DNA of 64,000 nucleotides from Actinospineispora eucalypti (GTDB lineage Bacteria; Actinomycetota; Actinomycetes; Mycobacteriales; Pseudonocardiaceae). Numbering within the stretch: position 1 is the first letter of the stretch; every line of letters begins with the position of its first letter. Below, one piece after another: positions 25,909 through 32,810 of this stretch. The translations under genes were made by a program, and so were the position numbers. The stretch is from assembly GCA_014208095.1 (NCBI GenBank), contig JACHMT010000001.1, positions 1,116,001-1,180,000 on the forward strand, written 5' to 3'. The notes beneath the pieces were generated by a model, which did no database searches, was not told the origin of the DNA, and worked only from the letters and a program-made list of their open reading frames with translations.

Positions 25909-25936
25909 TTGTGTCAGACAAAACTGACTGACACAA
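25909..25936 (-). promoter_or_regulatory. Operator-promoter of the putative toxin-antitoxin unit
   Basis: TTGTGTCAG (25909-25917) and CTGACACAA (25928-25936) are perfect 9-base arms with a 10-base spacer. Read on the minus strand they supply TTGTGT, 17 bases and CACAAT, a reasonable -35/-10 pair eight bases before the GTG at 25901. The symmetry suits autoregulation by the RHH antitoxin. It may also end transcription of the MFS gene, whose stop is at 25946. Confidence 0.55.
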
Positions 25937-25945
25937 TTCGGCGGT

Positions 25946-27274
25946 CTACCCGGGAGCGCCGGCTGGCGTCTTCGCGTGGCGGAGGGAGTCGCCGTAGGGG
26001 TCGGGGGAGAGGAAGGCGGTTACCACGGTGATGAGCGCCATGGCGGACATGTAGAGGGCGATCAGGTTGTAGCTGCCGGTGGCGTTCAGGAGCGCGGTGG
26101 CGATCACCGGGGCCAGGCCTCCGGCGAACACGCTGGCGCCCTGGGCGCCGATGGACGCCCCGCTGTAGCGCACCTCCGGCTCGAACAGCTCGGAGAAGTA
26201 GGCCGGTTGCGGCGCGTACACCGCGTTGGCGCCCAGGTTGATGCACAGCACGGTGACCAGGACGATCACCGCCAGGTTCCGGGTGTCCAGCGCCCAGAAG
26301 TACGGCCAGCTCATCACGGTCAGGAAGATCGAGCCGAACAGCACCACCGGCCGGCGGCCGAACTTGTCGCAGGCCCAGCCGAACGCCGGCAGGGTGAGCA
26401 GGCCGGCGAAGGACGCCAGGATCACCGCGAGCAGCAGGTCGTCGCGCTTCAAGCCGAGTATCGCGGTGCCGTAGGTGAGCACGAACGTGGTGTGGATGTA
26501 GAAGTTGCTGTTCTCGGCGAACCGCATGCCGGCGGCGCGCAGCACGTTCACCGGTTGGGTGCGCAGCACCTCGAGCACCGGTTGCCTCTTGATCCGGCCG
26601 GCCTCCTTGGCCGCCTGGAACACCGGCGACTCGCTCACCCGCATCCGGATGGCCAGGCCGACCCCGACCAGCACGATCGAGGCCAGGAACGGGATGCGCC
26701 AGCCCCAGGCCAGGAAGTCGGCCTCCGGCATGGTCCGCGACATGGCCAGCAGGGCCAGGTTGGCGGTGAGCATGCCGGCCGGCACGCCCATCTGCGGCCA
26801 GCTGCCGAAGAACCCGCGCCGGTGTGGCGGGGCGTGTTCCACCGCCATGACCGCGGCCGCGCCCCACTCGCCGCCCAGCCCGATGCCCTGGATGAAGCGC
26901 AGCACCACGAGCAGGACCGGGGCGGCGGCGCCGATGGTGGCGTAGGTGGGCAGCAGGCCGATGACGAAGGTGCCGCCGCCCATCAGCAGCACCGACAGCA
27001 CCAGCATCGACTTGCGGCCGATCTTGTCGCCGAAGTGCGCGAACACCACGCCGCCGACCGGGCGGGCGACGAAGCCGACGCCGAAGGTGGACAGGGCGAG
27101 CAGCGTGCCGGTGAGCGGGCTGACGGTCGGGAAGAACAGCTTGCCGAAGACCAGCGCGGCGGCGGCGCCGTAGACGAAGAAGTCGTACCACTCGATGGAC
27201 GTGCCGACCAGGGTGGCCAGCGCTACTTTGCGCGTGCTGTTCGGTGTCACGGGTGCGGGCGCAGCAGGATGCAT
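25946..27274 (-). CDS. MFS transporter, metabolite:H+ symporter (MHS) family
   Basis: A 12-span transporter of 442 residues from the ATG at 27274 (GAGGGG upstream); an in-frame TTG at 27292 is less likely. The MHS hallmarks are present: GTSIEWYDFFVYG in span 1, the loop FGDKIGRK between spans 2 and 3, and RFIQGIGLGGEWGAA in span 4. Relatives such as ShiA, KgtP and ProP carry organic acids or zwitterions with protons. The substrate is unknown. A TTCCGC-TTA-GCGGAA palindrome lies 20 bases upstream of the start and probably controls it. Confidence 0.92.
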   Translation of the reverse strand: MHPAAPAPVTPNSTRKVALATLVGTSIEWYDFFVYGAAAALVFGKLFFPTVSPLTGTLLALSTFGVGFVARPVGGVVFAHFGDKIGRKSMLVLSVLLMGGGTFVIGLLPTYATIGAAAPVLLVVLRFIQGIGLGGEWGAAAVMAVEHAPPHRRGFFGSWPQMGVPAGMLTANLALLAMSRTMPEADFLAWGWRIPFLASIVLVGVGLAIRMRVSESPVFQAAKEAGRIKRQPVLEVLRTQPVNVLRAAGMRFAENSNFYIHTTFVLTYGTAILGLKRDDLLLAVILASFAGLLTLPAFGWACDKFGRRPVVLFGSIFLTVMSWPYFWALDTRNLAVIVLVTVLCINLGANAVYAPQPAYFSELFEPEVRYSGASIGAQGASVFAGGLAPVIATALLNATGSYNLIALYMSAMALITVVTAFLSPDPYGDSLRHAKTPAGAPG

Positions 27275-27293
27275 CGTCGAATCCCCTCGCAAG

Positions 27294-27308
27294 TTCCGCT
27301 TAGCGGAA
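27294..27308. promoter_or_regulatory. IclR-like operator (TTCCGC-TTA-GCGGAA)
   Basis: A perfect 15-base palindrome with 6-base arms sits 20 bases upstream of the MFS start. The wording TTCCGC-N3-GCGGAA resembles sites reported for actinobacterial IclR-family regulators. A sister site lies at 44396-44410. Confidence 0.5.
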
Positions 27309-27327
27309 GCCTTGTTTCGTGCGATCC

Positions 27328-27348
27328 CCGCAGGGTACGGCCCTGCGG
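27328..27348. promoter_or_regulatory. Inverted repeat CCGCAGGG-N5-CCCTGCGG
   Basis: Perfect 8-base arms lie in the divergent region between the MFS and SIS genes. It is too far from either start to assign a direction; an additional operator or a hairpin insulating the two promoters is possible. Confidence 0.4.
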
Positions 27349-27368
27349 CCTAGATCAGTACCCCCTTC

Positions 27369-27380
27369 GAAATCGATTTC
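27369..27380. promoter_or_regulatory. LacI/GntR-like palindrome GAAATCGATTTC
   Basis: A perfect 12-base palindrome with a central CG, the usual form of LacI-family half-sites, lies 75 bases upstream of the SIS gene. No LacI gene is in the window. Confidence 0.4.
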
Positions 27381-27455
27381 CAGGCCAATTTGCCCCGCCG
27401 ATCGCGGCTAGGTGGATCTGGGCGCCGCCGGTCCGCCCGTTCTAGCGTCGGCTCC

Positions 27456-28400
27456 ATGTCCGATTCGAAGATGTGGGCCACCATGCGCGGGCAGGCCGAC
27501 GCGCTGGCCAATCTGATCGCCGAGCCCGGCCCGGTGGCGACGGTTGCCGAGCGGCTGGCCGGCCGGCGGGTGCTGGTGGTCGGCACCGGCACCAGCTGGC
27601 ACGCCGCCGAGCAGGGCGCCTGGTTCCTGCGCCGCGCGGGCCTCGATGCCGCCGCCGCGCAGTCCGCCGACGTGGCCGGCGAGCCGTCCCTGCTCGACGG
27701 CATCCAGGTGCTGCTGGCCATGTCGCACACCGGCGGCAAGCGGTTCACCACCGAGGTGGCGGCCGGCGCGCGGGACGGCGGGCTGGACCTGGTGCGCATC
27801 GGCGGCACGGAGACCGACGCCGACCTGCGCACCGTGCCCAGGGAGACCTCCGCCGCCTACACCACCAGCCACACCGCCGCGCTGCTCCGACTGGCCCAGC
27901 TGGCCACCGCGCTCGGCGCCGACCTCGGCGACCTCGCGGAGATCCCCAAGCTGGTCGCCGCCGCCGTGGAGAAGCCATCGGGCGTTGAGCCGCCGCGGCG
28001 GCTGATCGAGCTCATCGGCGCCGGGGTGAACCAGTGGACCGCCGCCGAGGGTGCGCTGAAGATCCGCGAAGCGGCCTACGTGGCCAGCGAGGGGCTGTCC
28101 GTGGAGCAGTTCCGGCACGGTCCTTCGGTGGCCCTGGGCGCGGCCGACCACCTGGTCTGCCTGGACGGCGGCGGGCCGATGTCCGAGCGCATCCGGGCCA
28201 TCGCCGACGCCGCGCGCCGGGCCGGCACGGCGGTCACCGAGGTCATCGCCGACACCCACGGCGAGCCGCTGTCCGTGTTCCCGCTGACCGTGGCGGTGCA
28301 GCGGATCGCGCTGGACGCGGCGGTGGCGCTGGGCACCAACCCGGACTCCTTCGGCCGGGACGTGCCGGGCCGCGAGCCGTGGAACGACGTGCCCCTGTGA
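27456..28400 (+). CDS. SIS-domain sugar-phosphate isomerase-like protein
   Basis: A 314-residue protein with two SIS domains, the isomerase half of glucosamine-6-phosphate synthases without the amidotransferase domain. Visible are VVGTGTSWHAAEQG, LLAMSHTGGKRFTTE, IREAAYVASEGLSVEQFRHGP and the closing FGRDVPGREPWNDVPL. Such proteins deglycate or isomerise amino-sugar phosphates. The ATG is preceded at 7 nt by TAGCGT, a leaderless-type promoter, with a LacI-like palindrome upstream. Its substrate and partner genes are not evident. Confidence 0.85.
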   Translation: MSDSKMWATMRGQADALANLIAEPGPVATVAERLAGRRVLVVGTGTSWHAAEQGAWFLRRAGLDAAAAQSADVAGEPSLLDGIQVLLAMSHTGGKRFTTEVAAGARDGGLDLVRIGGTETDADLRTVPRETSAAYTTSHTAALLRLAQLATALGADLGDLAEIPKLVAAAVEKPSGVEPPRRLIELIGAGVNQWTAAEGALKIREAAYVASEGLSVEQFRHGPSVALGAADHLVCLDGGGPMSERIRAIADAARRAGTAVTEVIADTHGEPLSVFPLTVAVQRIALDAAVALGTNPDSFGRDVPGREPWNDVPL

Positions 28401-28419
28401 CGGTCGGGTAGCTTGCGCC

Positions 28420-28447
28420 GAGAAGGTAGAACCTGTTCTACTTTCTC
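28420..28447. promoter_or_regulatory. 28-bp TetR-type (KstR-like) operator
   Basis: The arms GAGAAGGTAGAAC and GTTCTACTTTCTC are inverted around CT with a single mismatch. The core TAGAACCTGTTCTA fits TnnAACnnGTTnnA, the consensus known for KstR, the TetR-family repressor of cholesterol catabolism. It ends one base before the GTG at 28449, so binding would block transcription of the four-gene operon. No TetR gene is adjacent. Confidence 0.65.
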
Positions 28448-28448
28448 G

Positions 28449-29540
28449 GTGACCGACGCCGACGCGGTGAGCAGCGGACAGGCCTGGACGGAGTTCTGCC
28501 GGGCGCTGGAGCGGGCCGGCGAGGTGATCCTGGCCGATACCGCGCCGGACACCCCGCTGGACCGGGCGGAGGGGTTCCGCTACCTCACCCGGCTGACCAG
28601 GGAGATGCTCTACTCCTGCGTGGACAACGCCGACCCGGACCGGCCCCGGTTCCACGAGCTGGACCTGGTCAAGATCGGCGCGGACAACCCGGACAACGTG
28701 TACCTGTCCGCGAACATCCGGGGCGACCGGGAGTACCGGATCACCGGCCGGCGCGGCACCATCGCCTACTTCAGCATCGGCTCGAAGGCCAACCGGTACG
28801 CCAAGGACGGCACGATGGCGTCCACCGGGGAGCTCACCGACGCCGACCTGGTGGCCGGCCCGGACGGCACGATCGAGATCACCGCCGCCGCGACCCGGCC
28901 GGCCGGCGCGAAGAACTGGCTGCCCCTGGCGCCGGACTCCACCGGCCTGGTGGTCCGGCAGACCTACCTGGACCGGGCGGCGGAAGCCCCCGGCGAGTGG
29001 CACATCGAGCGGCTGGACCCGCCCGGCGTGGCGCCGCCGCTGGACCCGGCCGCACTGGAAACCGCGCTGCGCCGGGCCGCGCTGTCCGTGCACGGCACGG
29101 CGGCCACCTTCGCGCACTGGGCGCAGACCTTCCGGGAGCGCCCGAACGAACTGCCCGACTTCGGCCAGAACATGTTCCAACGCGCCGGCGGGGACCCGGA
29201 GATCTTCTACCTGCACGGCTACTGGGCGCTGAAGTCCGGCGAGGCCTGGGTGATCGAGACCGAGGTGCCGGACTGCCCGTACTGGAACTTCCAGCTGAAC
29301 AACTGGTGGATGGAGTCGCTGGACCACGGGCGGCGGATCACGGTCAACAAGCACACCGCCCACCTGCAACCGGACGGCCGGCTGCGCATCGTCGTCGCCG
29401 CACGCGACCCGGGTGGCGCGGCGAACAACTGGATCGACACCTGCGGGCACGAGTCCGGCACCGCGCTGCTGCGCTGGCTGGGCGCCACGCACCACCCCGT
29501 ACCCACCTGCAAGGTCGTCCCGCTGGAGGAGCTGGCATGA
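28449..29540 (+). CDS. DUF1214-type protein
   Basis: This 363-residue soluble protein starts at a GTG directly behind the palindrome. The second half carries the conserved DUF1214-like pattern (YFLHGYWALKSGEAWVIE-like segment, CPYWNFQLNNWWMESLDH, then TVNKHTAHLQPDGRLRIVVA and the end GATHHPVPTCKVVPL). These domains are found beside lipid, steroid and xenobiotic genes, with no established reaction. It is the first gene of an operon with a sulfotransferase, an SDR and an SRPBCC protein; its stop overlaps the next start (ATGA). Confidence 0.78.
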   Translation: MTDADAVSSGQAWTEFCRALERAGEVILADTAPDTPLDRAEGFRYLTRLTREMLYSCVDNADPDRPRFHELDLVKIGADNPDNVYLSANIRGDREYRITGRRGTIAYFSIGSKANRYAKDGTMASTGELTDADLVAGPDGTIEITAAATRPAGAKNWLPLAPDSTGLVVRQTYLDRAAEAPGEWHIERLDPPGVAPPLDPAALETALRRAALSVHGTAATFAHWAQTFRERPNELPDFGQNMFQRAGGDPEIFYLHGYWALKSGEAWVIETEVPDCPYWNFQLNNWWMESLDHGRRITVNKHTAHLQPDGRLRIVVAARDPGGAANNWIDTCGHESGTALLRWLGATHHPVPTCKVVPLEELA

Positions 29541-30676
29541 ACACCGACGACCTGGTCAGAGCCGCCCAGGACAAGACCGGGCTGACCGAGTTCGGCGACG
29601 ACTGGTTCCGCGAGCCGCTGAAGGTGCTGGTGGACTCGCTGAACACCGAGGCGAAGCTGTCCGAGTTCGGCGCCGAGCTGACCCGCCGCCGGCTCACCGC
29701 GCTGCTGGTGGACCGGCTGCGGCTGCGCGCCCTGCAACGCGAGCACCCGGAGATCGCCGAGGTCGAGGTGGACGTGGCCGCCGAGATCTGCGGGCTGCCC
29801 CGCACCGGGTCGACCCTGCTGCACCGGTTGCTCGCCGCCTCGCCGCGGCTGACCTCCACGCTGTCCTGGGAGACCGGCTACCCGATCCCGTTCCCCGGGG
29901 AGGGGCCGGACGCCGGCGAGCGGAAACGCCGCGCGCAGGCCCGCTCGAAGATGTTCCTGGAGCTGTCGCCGGAGTTCGCGGACATCCACACCATCGAATG
30001 GGACGGCCCCGAGGAAGACGTCATCCTGGTGGACCGCTCGTTCGTCTCGATGAGCTTCGACAGCTTCTACTGGGTGCCCGGCTACGGCGACTGGCTGCGG
30101 GCCGCCGACCAGGTGCCCGCCTATCGTGAGCTGCGCGAATGGCTCCAGGTGCTGCGCTGGCAGGACCCCTCGCGCCAGGGCCGGCGGTGGGTGCTCAAGT
30201 CGCCGCACCACCTGACCGCGGTGGACACCGTGCTGGACACCTTCCCCGACGCGGTGATCGTGATGACGCACCGCTCGCCGGTCAGCGCGGTGCCCTCGTA
30301 CGCGTCGATGGTGGCCACCATGTGCGCCCAGCACAGCGAGTCGGTGGACCGGCCGGCCCTTGGCCGCTACTGGAGTGCCCGGTTCGCCACCACGCTGCGC
30401 GAGTTCGCCTCGGCGCGGCGGGAACGGCCGGAGCGGTTCTGCGACGTGCGGTTCTCCGACATGCTGGACGACCCGGCGGGGCAGGCCCGCCGGGTGCTCG
30501 GCGCGCTCGGCCTCACCCCCGATGCGGCCGACGATGCGGCGTTCACCGAGTACCTGGCGCGCAACCGGGCCGAGCGGCAGGGCGGGCACAAGCACAGCTA
30601 CACGGCGGAGGACTTCGGGCTGTCCGCCGAACAGCTGGAACGGGACTTCGCGTTCTACACGGAGGTGTACCTGTGA
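29537..30676 (+). CDS. Sulfotransferase-family protein
   Basis: A 379-residue protein of the bacterial sulfotransferase family. The 5'-phosphosulfate loop is GLPRTGSTLLHRLL (about 86-99); the 3'-phosphate site is RSPVSAVPSYASM with a preceding VLKSPHHL. In this family PAPS donates sulfate to hydroxyl groups of lipids, sterols or glycans. The loop has the T/S residues needed to bind PAPS. Sulfation is inferred, as some family members have lost it. It is coupled on both sides by 4-base overlaps. Confidence 0.88.
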   Translation: MNTDDLVRAAQDKTGLTEFGDDWFREPLKVLVDSLNTEAKLSEFGAELTRRRLTALLVDRLRLRALQREHPEIAEVEVDVAAEICGLPRTGSTLLHRLLAASPRLTSTLSWETGYPIPFPGEGPDAGERKRRAQARSKMFLELSPEFADIHTIEWDGPEEDVILVDRSFVSMSFDSFYWVPGYGDWLRAADQVPAYRELREWLQVLRWQDPSRQGRRWVLKSPHHLTAVDTVLDTFPDAVIVMTHRSPVSAVPSYASMVATMCAQHSESVDRPALGRYWSARFATTLREFASARRERPERFCDVRFSDMLDDPAGQARRVLGALGLTPDAADDAAFTEYLARNRAERQGGHKHSYTAEDFGLSAEQLERDFAFYTEVYL

Positions 30677-31455
30677 TCCTTTCCGACGAGGTGGTGGTGA
30701 TCACCGGCGTCGGCGCCGGGCTGGGCGCCAAGCTGGCCACCCGGGCGGCGGCCGAGGGGGCGAAGGTGGTGATGGCCGCGCGTTCCACCGACGTGATGAA
30801 CCAGGTCGCGAAGGAGGTCGCCGAGGCCGGTGGCCAGGCCATCGGCGTGCCGTGTGACGTGCGCAAACCGGAGGACGTGCAGCGCCTGGTGGAAACGGCG
30901 GTTTCCGAGTTCGGCCCGATCACCGGGCTGGTCAACTCCGCGTACGGGCACCCCGGGTTCTACGACCTGCTGGACACCCCGGACAAGGCGCTACGCCGCT
31001 CGCTGGACATCATCCTGCACGGCACGCTGGCGGTGACCAGGGAAGTCGTGCCGTCGATGAAGGCCGCCGGCCGGGGCACGGTGGTGAACGTGGGCAGCAT
31101 GGCCGCCCGCAAGCCGCACCGGGGCGAGGGCGGCTACGCGGTGGCCAAGGCGGCGATGGGCGCCGCCACCCGGTACCTGGCGGTGGAGCTGGGCGAGCAC
31201 GGCATCCGGGTGAACCAGGCGGTGCTCGGCTGGCTGGACGGCCCCGGCGTGCGGTTCTACCTGAAGATGACCGCCGAGCAGCGCGGGGTGACGGAGAAGG
31301 ACGTGTACGACGAGATCGCGTCGCAGATCGCGCTGCGCCGGGTGCCGCCGGACGGGGACTGCGCGGGGGCGATCCTGTTCCTGCTCTCCCGGTACGCGTC
31401 CGAGGTCACCGGCGCCACGCTGGACGTCAACGGAGGGGAGTTCCTGCCGCTATGA
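30673..31455 (+). CDS. Short-chain dehydrogenase/reductase
   Basis: A 260-residue SDR with TGVGAGLG near residue 11, a reduced NNAG motif (VNSAYG), Ser in NVGSMAA and Tyr-x3-Lys as YAVAK. It closes with the usual ASEVTGATLDVNGGEF. The GTG start overlaps the sulfotransferase stop (GTGA). It probably oxidises or reduces an alcohol/ketone in the same pathway; the missing Asn-Ala-Gly form is seen in some steroid-type SDRs. The substrate is unknown. Confidence 0.88.
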   Translation: MILSDEVVVITGVGAGLGAKLATRAAAEGAKVVMAARSTDVMNQVAKEVAEAGGQAIGVPCDVRKPEDVQRLVETAVSEFGPITGLVNSAYGHPGFYDLLDTPDKALRRSLDIILHGTLAVTREVVPSMKAAGRGTVVNVGSMAARKPHRGEGGYAVAKAAMGAATRYLAVELGEHGIRVNQAVLGWLDGPGVRFYLKMTAEQRGVTEKDVYDEIASQIALRRVPPDGDCAGAILFLLSRYASEVTGATLDVNGGEFLPL

Positions 31456-31910
31456 CCCACGTGATCGAGTCGGTGACCGTGGAGATCGGTGCGCCGGCGG
31501 AGCACGTCTGGCGGGTGTTGGTGGACTACCCGCGCTACCCGGAGTGGAACCCGTACACGATCCGGGTGGACACCACGCTGGCCATCGGCGACCCCATCGA
31601 CCTCCACCTGCCCAACGCGGACGGCTCGCCCGGCACCTTCGTGAACCGGGAGTACCTGCGGGTGGTCGACGCGCCGACGCATCTCCGGTACGACACCGCG
31701 ACGGAGATCCCCGGCCTGTTCGCGCAGCGTGACCAGTGGATCACCTCGCTCGGCCCCGACCGGTGCACGTACTACACCACGGACGCGTTCTCCGGCGAGC
31801 ACGCGGACGTGGTGGTCGAGCACTCCGGCGCCTGGGTGAAGGCCGGATTCGACTCGGTGGCGCACGCACTCAAGGCGCGCGCCGAGAAACTCTGGGCCGA
31901 GCGTCCCTGA
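31452..31910 (+). CDS. SRPBCC-family (START-like) ligand-binding protein
   Basis: A 152-residue protein with the START/Bet v1-like fold: VTVEIGAPAEHVWRVLVDYPRYPEWNPYT at the start and GAWVKAGFDSVAHALKARAEKL as the closing helix. This family binds hydrophobic ligands in a deep pocket and can act as cyclase or carrier. ATGA overlap with the SDR makes it the last gene of the operon. It may hold the lipophilic substrate of the sulfotransferase and SDR. Confidence 0.87.
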   Translation: MTHVIESVTVEIGAPAEHVWRVLVDYPRYPEWNPYTIRVDTTLAIGDPIDLHLPNADGSPGTFVNREYLRVVDAPTHLRYDTATEIPGLFAQRDQWITSLGPDRCTYYTTDAFSGEHADVVVEHSGAWVKAGFDSVAHALKARAEKLWAERP

Positions 31911-32268
31911 GGTCTCGTCCGCCACTCGCGCCCCAGCTGGCCTGGGTTCAAAGACAGCCCGGACGGCGCGGCCCAGGTTTCCGCCGGGCTCGGGAGGCGC
32001 CGTCGCGTCGGCGGCCGGGTGTCGCCCGTCGCGTCGGCCGGCGCCGCCGACTGGGTCCGTACATGATCAAGTAGCGCTCAGAGACGCTACTTGTCGGTAG
32101 AACGGCTCTCAGTGCTACCTGACCATGAAAGTTGGCCTGCCCGGCCCGCGAACTACGGGCGGTCTGACGCAACGGGCCGTGGCAAGCCGCGGCAGACCGT
32201 CCTGGCCGTGCCGTCCAAGCCCTCTCTGAACCGGCACCGCACACGCAGCCGAGCCTTTCGCGCTCTAC
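31911..32268. other. Non-coding interval between convergent genes
   Basis: 358 bases without a supported gene. It includes two stem-loops at 32069-32119, which probably end transcription from both sides. The remainder shows no further structure I could name. Confidence 0.6.
32069..32119. terminator. Paired stem-loops, probable terminator
   Basis: AAGTAGCG-CTCAGAGA-CGCTACTT (32069-32092) has perfect 8-base arms. Directly after it GGTAG (32096-32100) and CTACC (32115-32119) close a second loop. They lie about 160 bases after the SRPBCC stop and 150 bases beyond the convergent gene's stop. Confidence 0.5.
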
Positions 32269-32733
32269 TCAGCGCGCGCCTAGCCAGGGGTAGCGGGCGG
32301 TGTCCTTGCCGGCGTAGTCGGGATCCAGGTAGATGAAGCAGCGCTGGATCAGGAAGTCGCGGATCTCGAACACGTCGCACCACCGGCCGGCGCCCCACTC
32401 CGGCACGCCGGCCCGCCACGGCCCGTCCTGGTGCTCGCCGTAGCTGGTGCCCTCGGCGACGACCGTGTCCCCGCCGGAGAAGACCCAGTTGAAGCTCGAG
32501 TAGTCGTGCTTGATCGACTTGATCGTGCCGCCGACCTCGCCGAACATCTTGCCGATCTCCTCACGCCCCTCCGCGATTCCCCACTTCGGGAAGTACACCT
32601 GCGCGTCCGTGGCGAACAGCTCCAGGATCGACCCGCCGGTGCTGGTGACGCCGCCGTTGTCGAACGCCTTCAGGTACTCCACTGCCACCGACTTGCGCTG
32701 CTCGTCGGTCATCGTCTGCCTGCTGACGGCCAT
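32269..32733 (-). CDS. NTF2/SnoaL-like protein
   Basis: A 154-residue cone-fold protein: N-terminal helix with VAVEYLKAFDNGG, then FATDAQVYFPKWG, GGDTVVAEGTSYG and CDVFEIRDFLIQRCFIYLD. This family covers steroid isomerases, cyclases, dehydratases and binding proteins. It is last in the catabolic operon, separated from the FAD gene by a perfect hairpin. The ribosome site AAGGAGGAGG lies four bases before the ATG. A role in isomerising or binding a cyclic intermediate is an inference from position. Confidence 0.8.
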   Translation of the reverse strand: MAVSRQTMTDEQRKSVAVEYLKAFDNGGVTSTGGSILELFATDAQVYFPKWGIAEGREEIGKMFGEVGGTIKSIKHDYSSFNWVFSGGDTVVAEGTSYGEHQDGPWRAGVPEWGAGRWCDVFEIRDFLIQRCFIYLDPDYAGKDTARYPWLGAR

Positions 32734-32739
32734 GTGGCC

Positions 32740-32802
32740 TCCTCCTTCGTCGTTGGGCCTCGTGAGTGATTTGTGTGGCTATAACCACACAAATCACTCA
32801 CG
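32740..32802 (-). promoter_or_regulatory. Duplicated leader with a perfect 18-bp hairpin, copy 1
   Basis: CGTGAGTGATTTGTGTGG (32761-32778) and its exact complement (32785-32802) flank CTATAA. On the minus strand the hairpin starts 8 bases after the FAD-gene stop and is followed by a 30-base leader with AAGGAGGAGG before the NTF2-like ATG. The same leader occurs at 35297-35327. It may terminate, attenuate or act as an operator. Confidence 0.6.
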
Positions 32803-32810
32803 GGCGCTCG

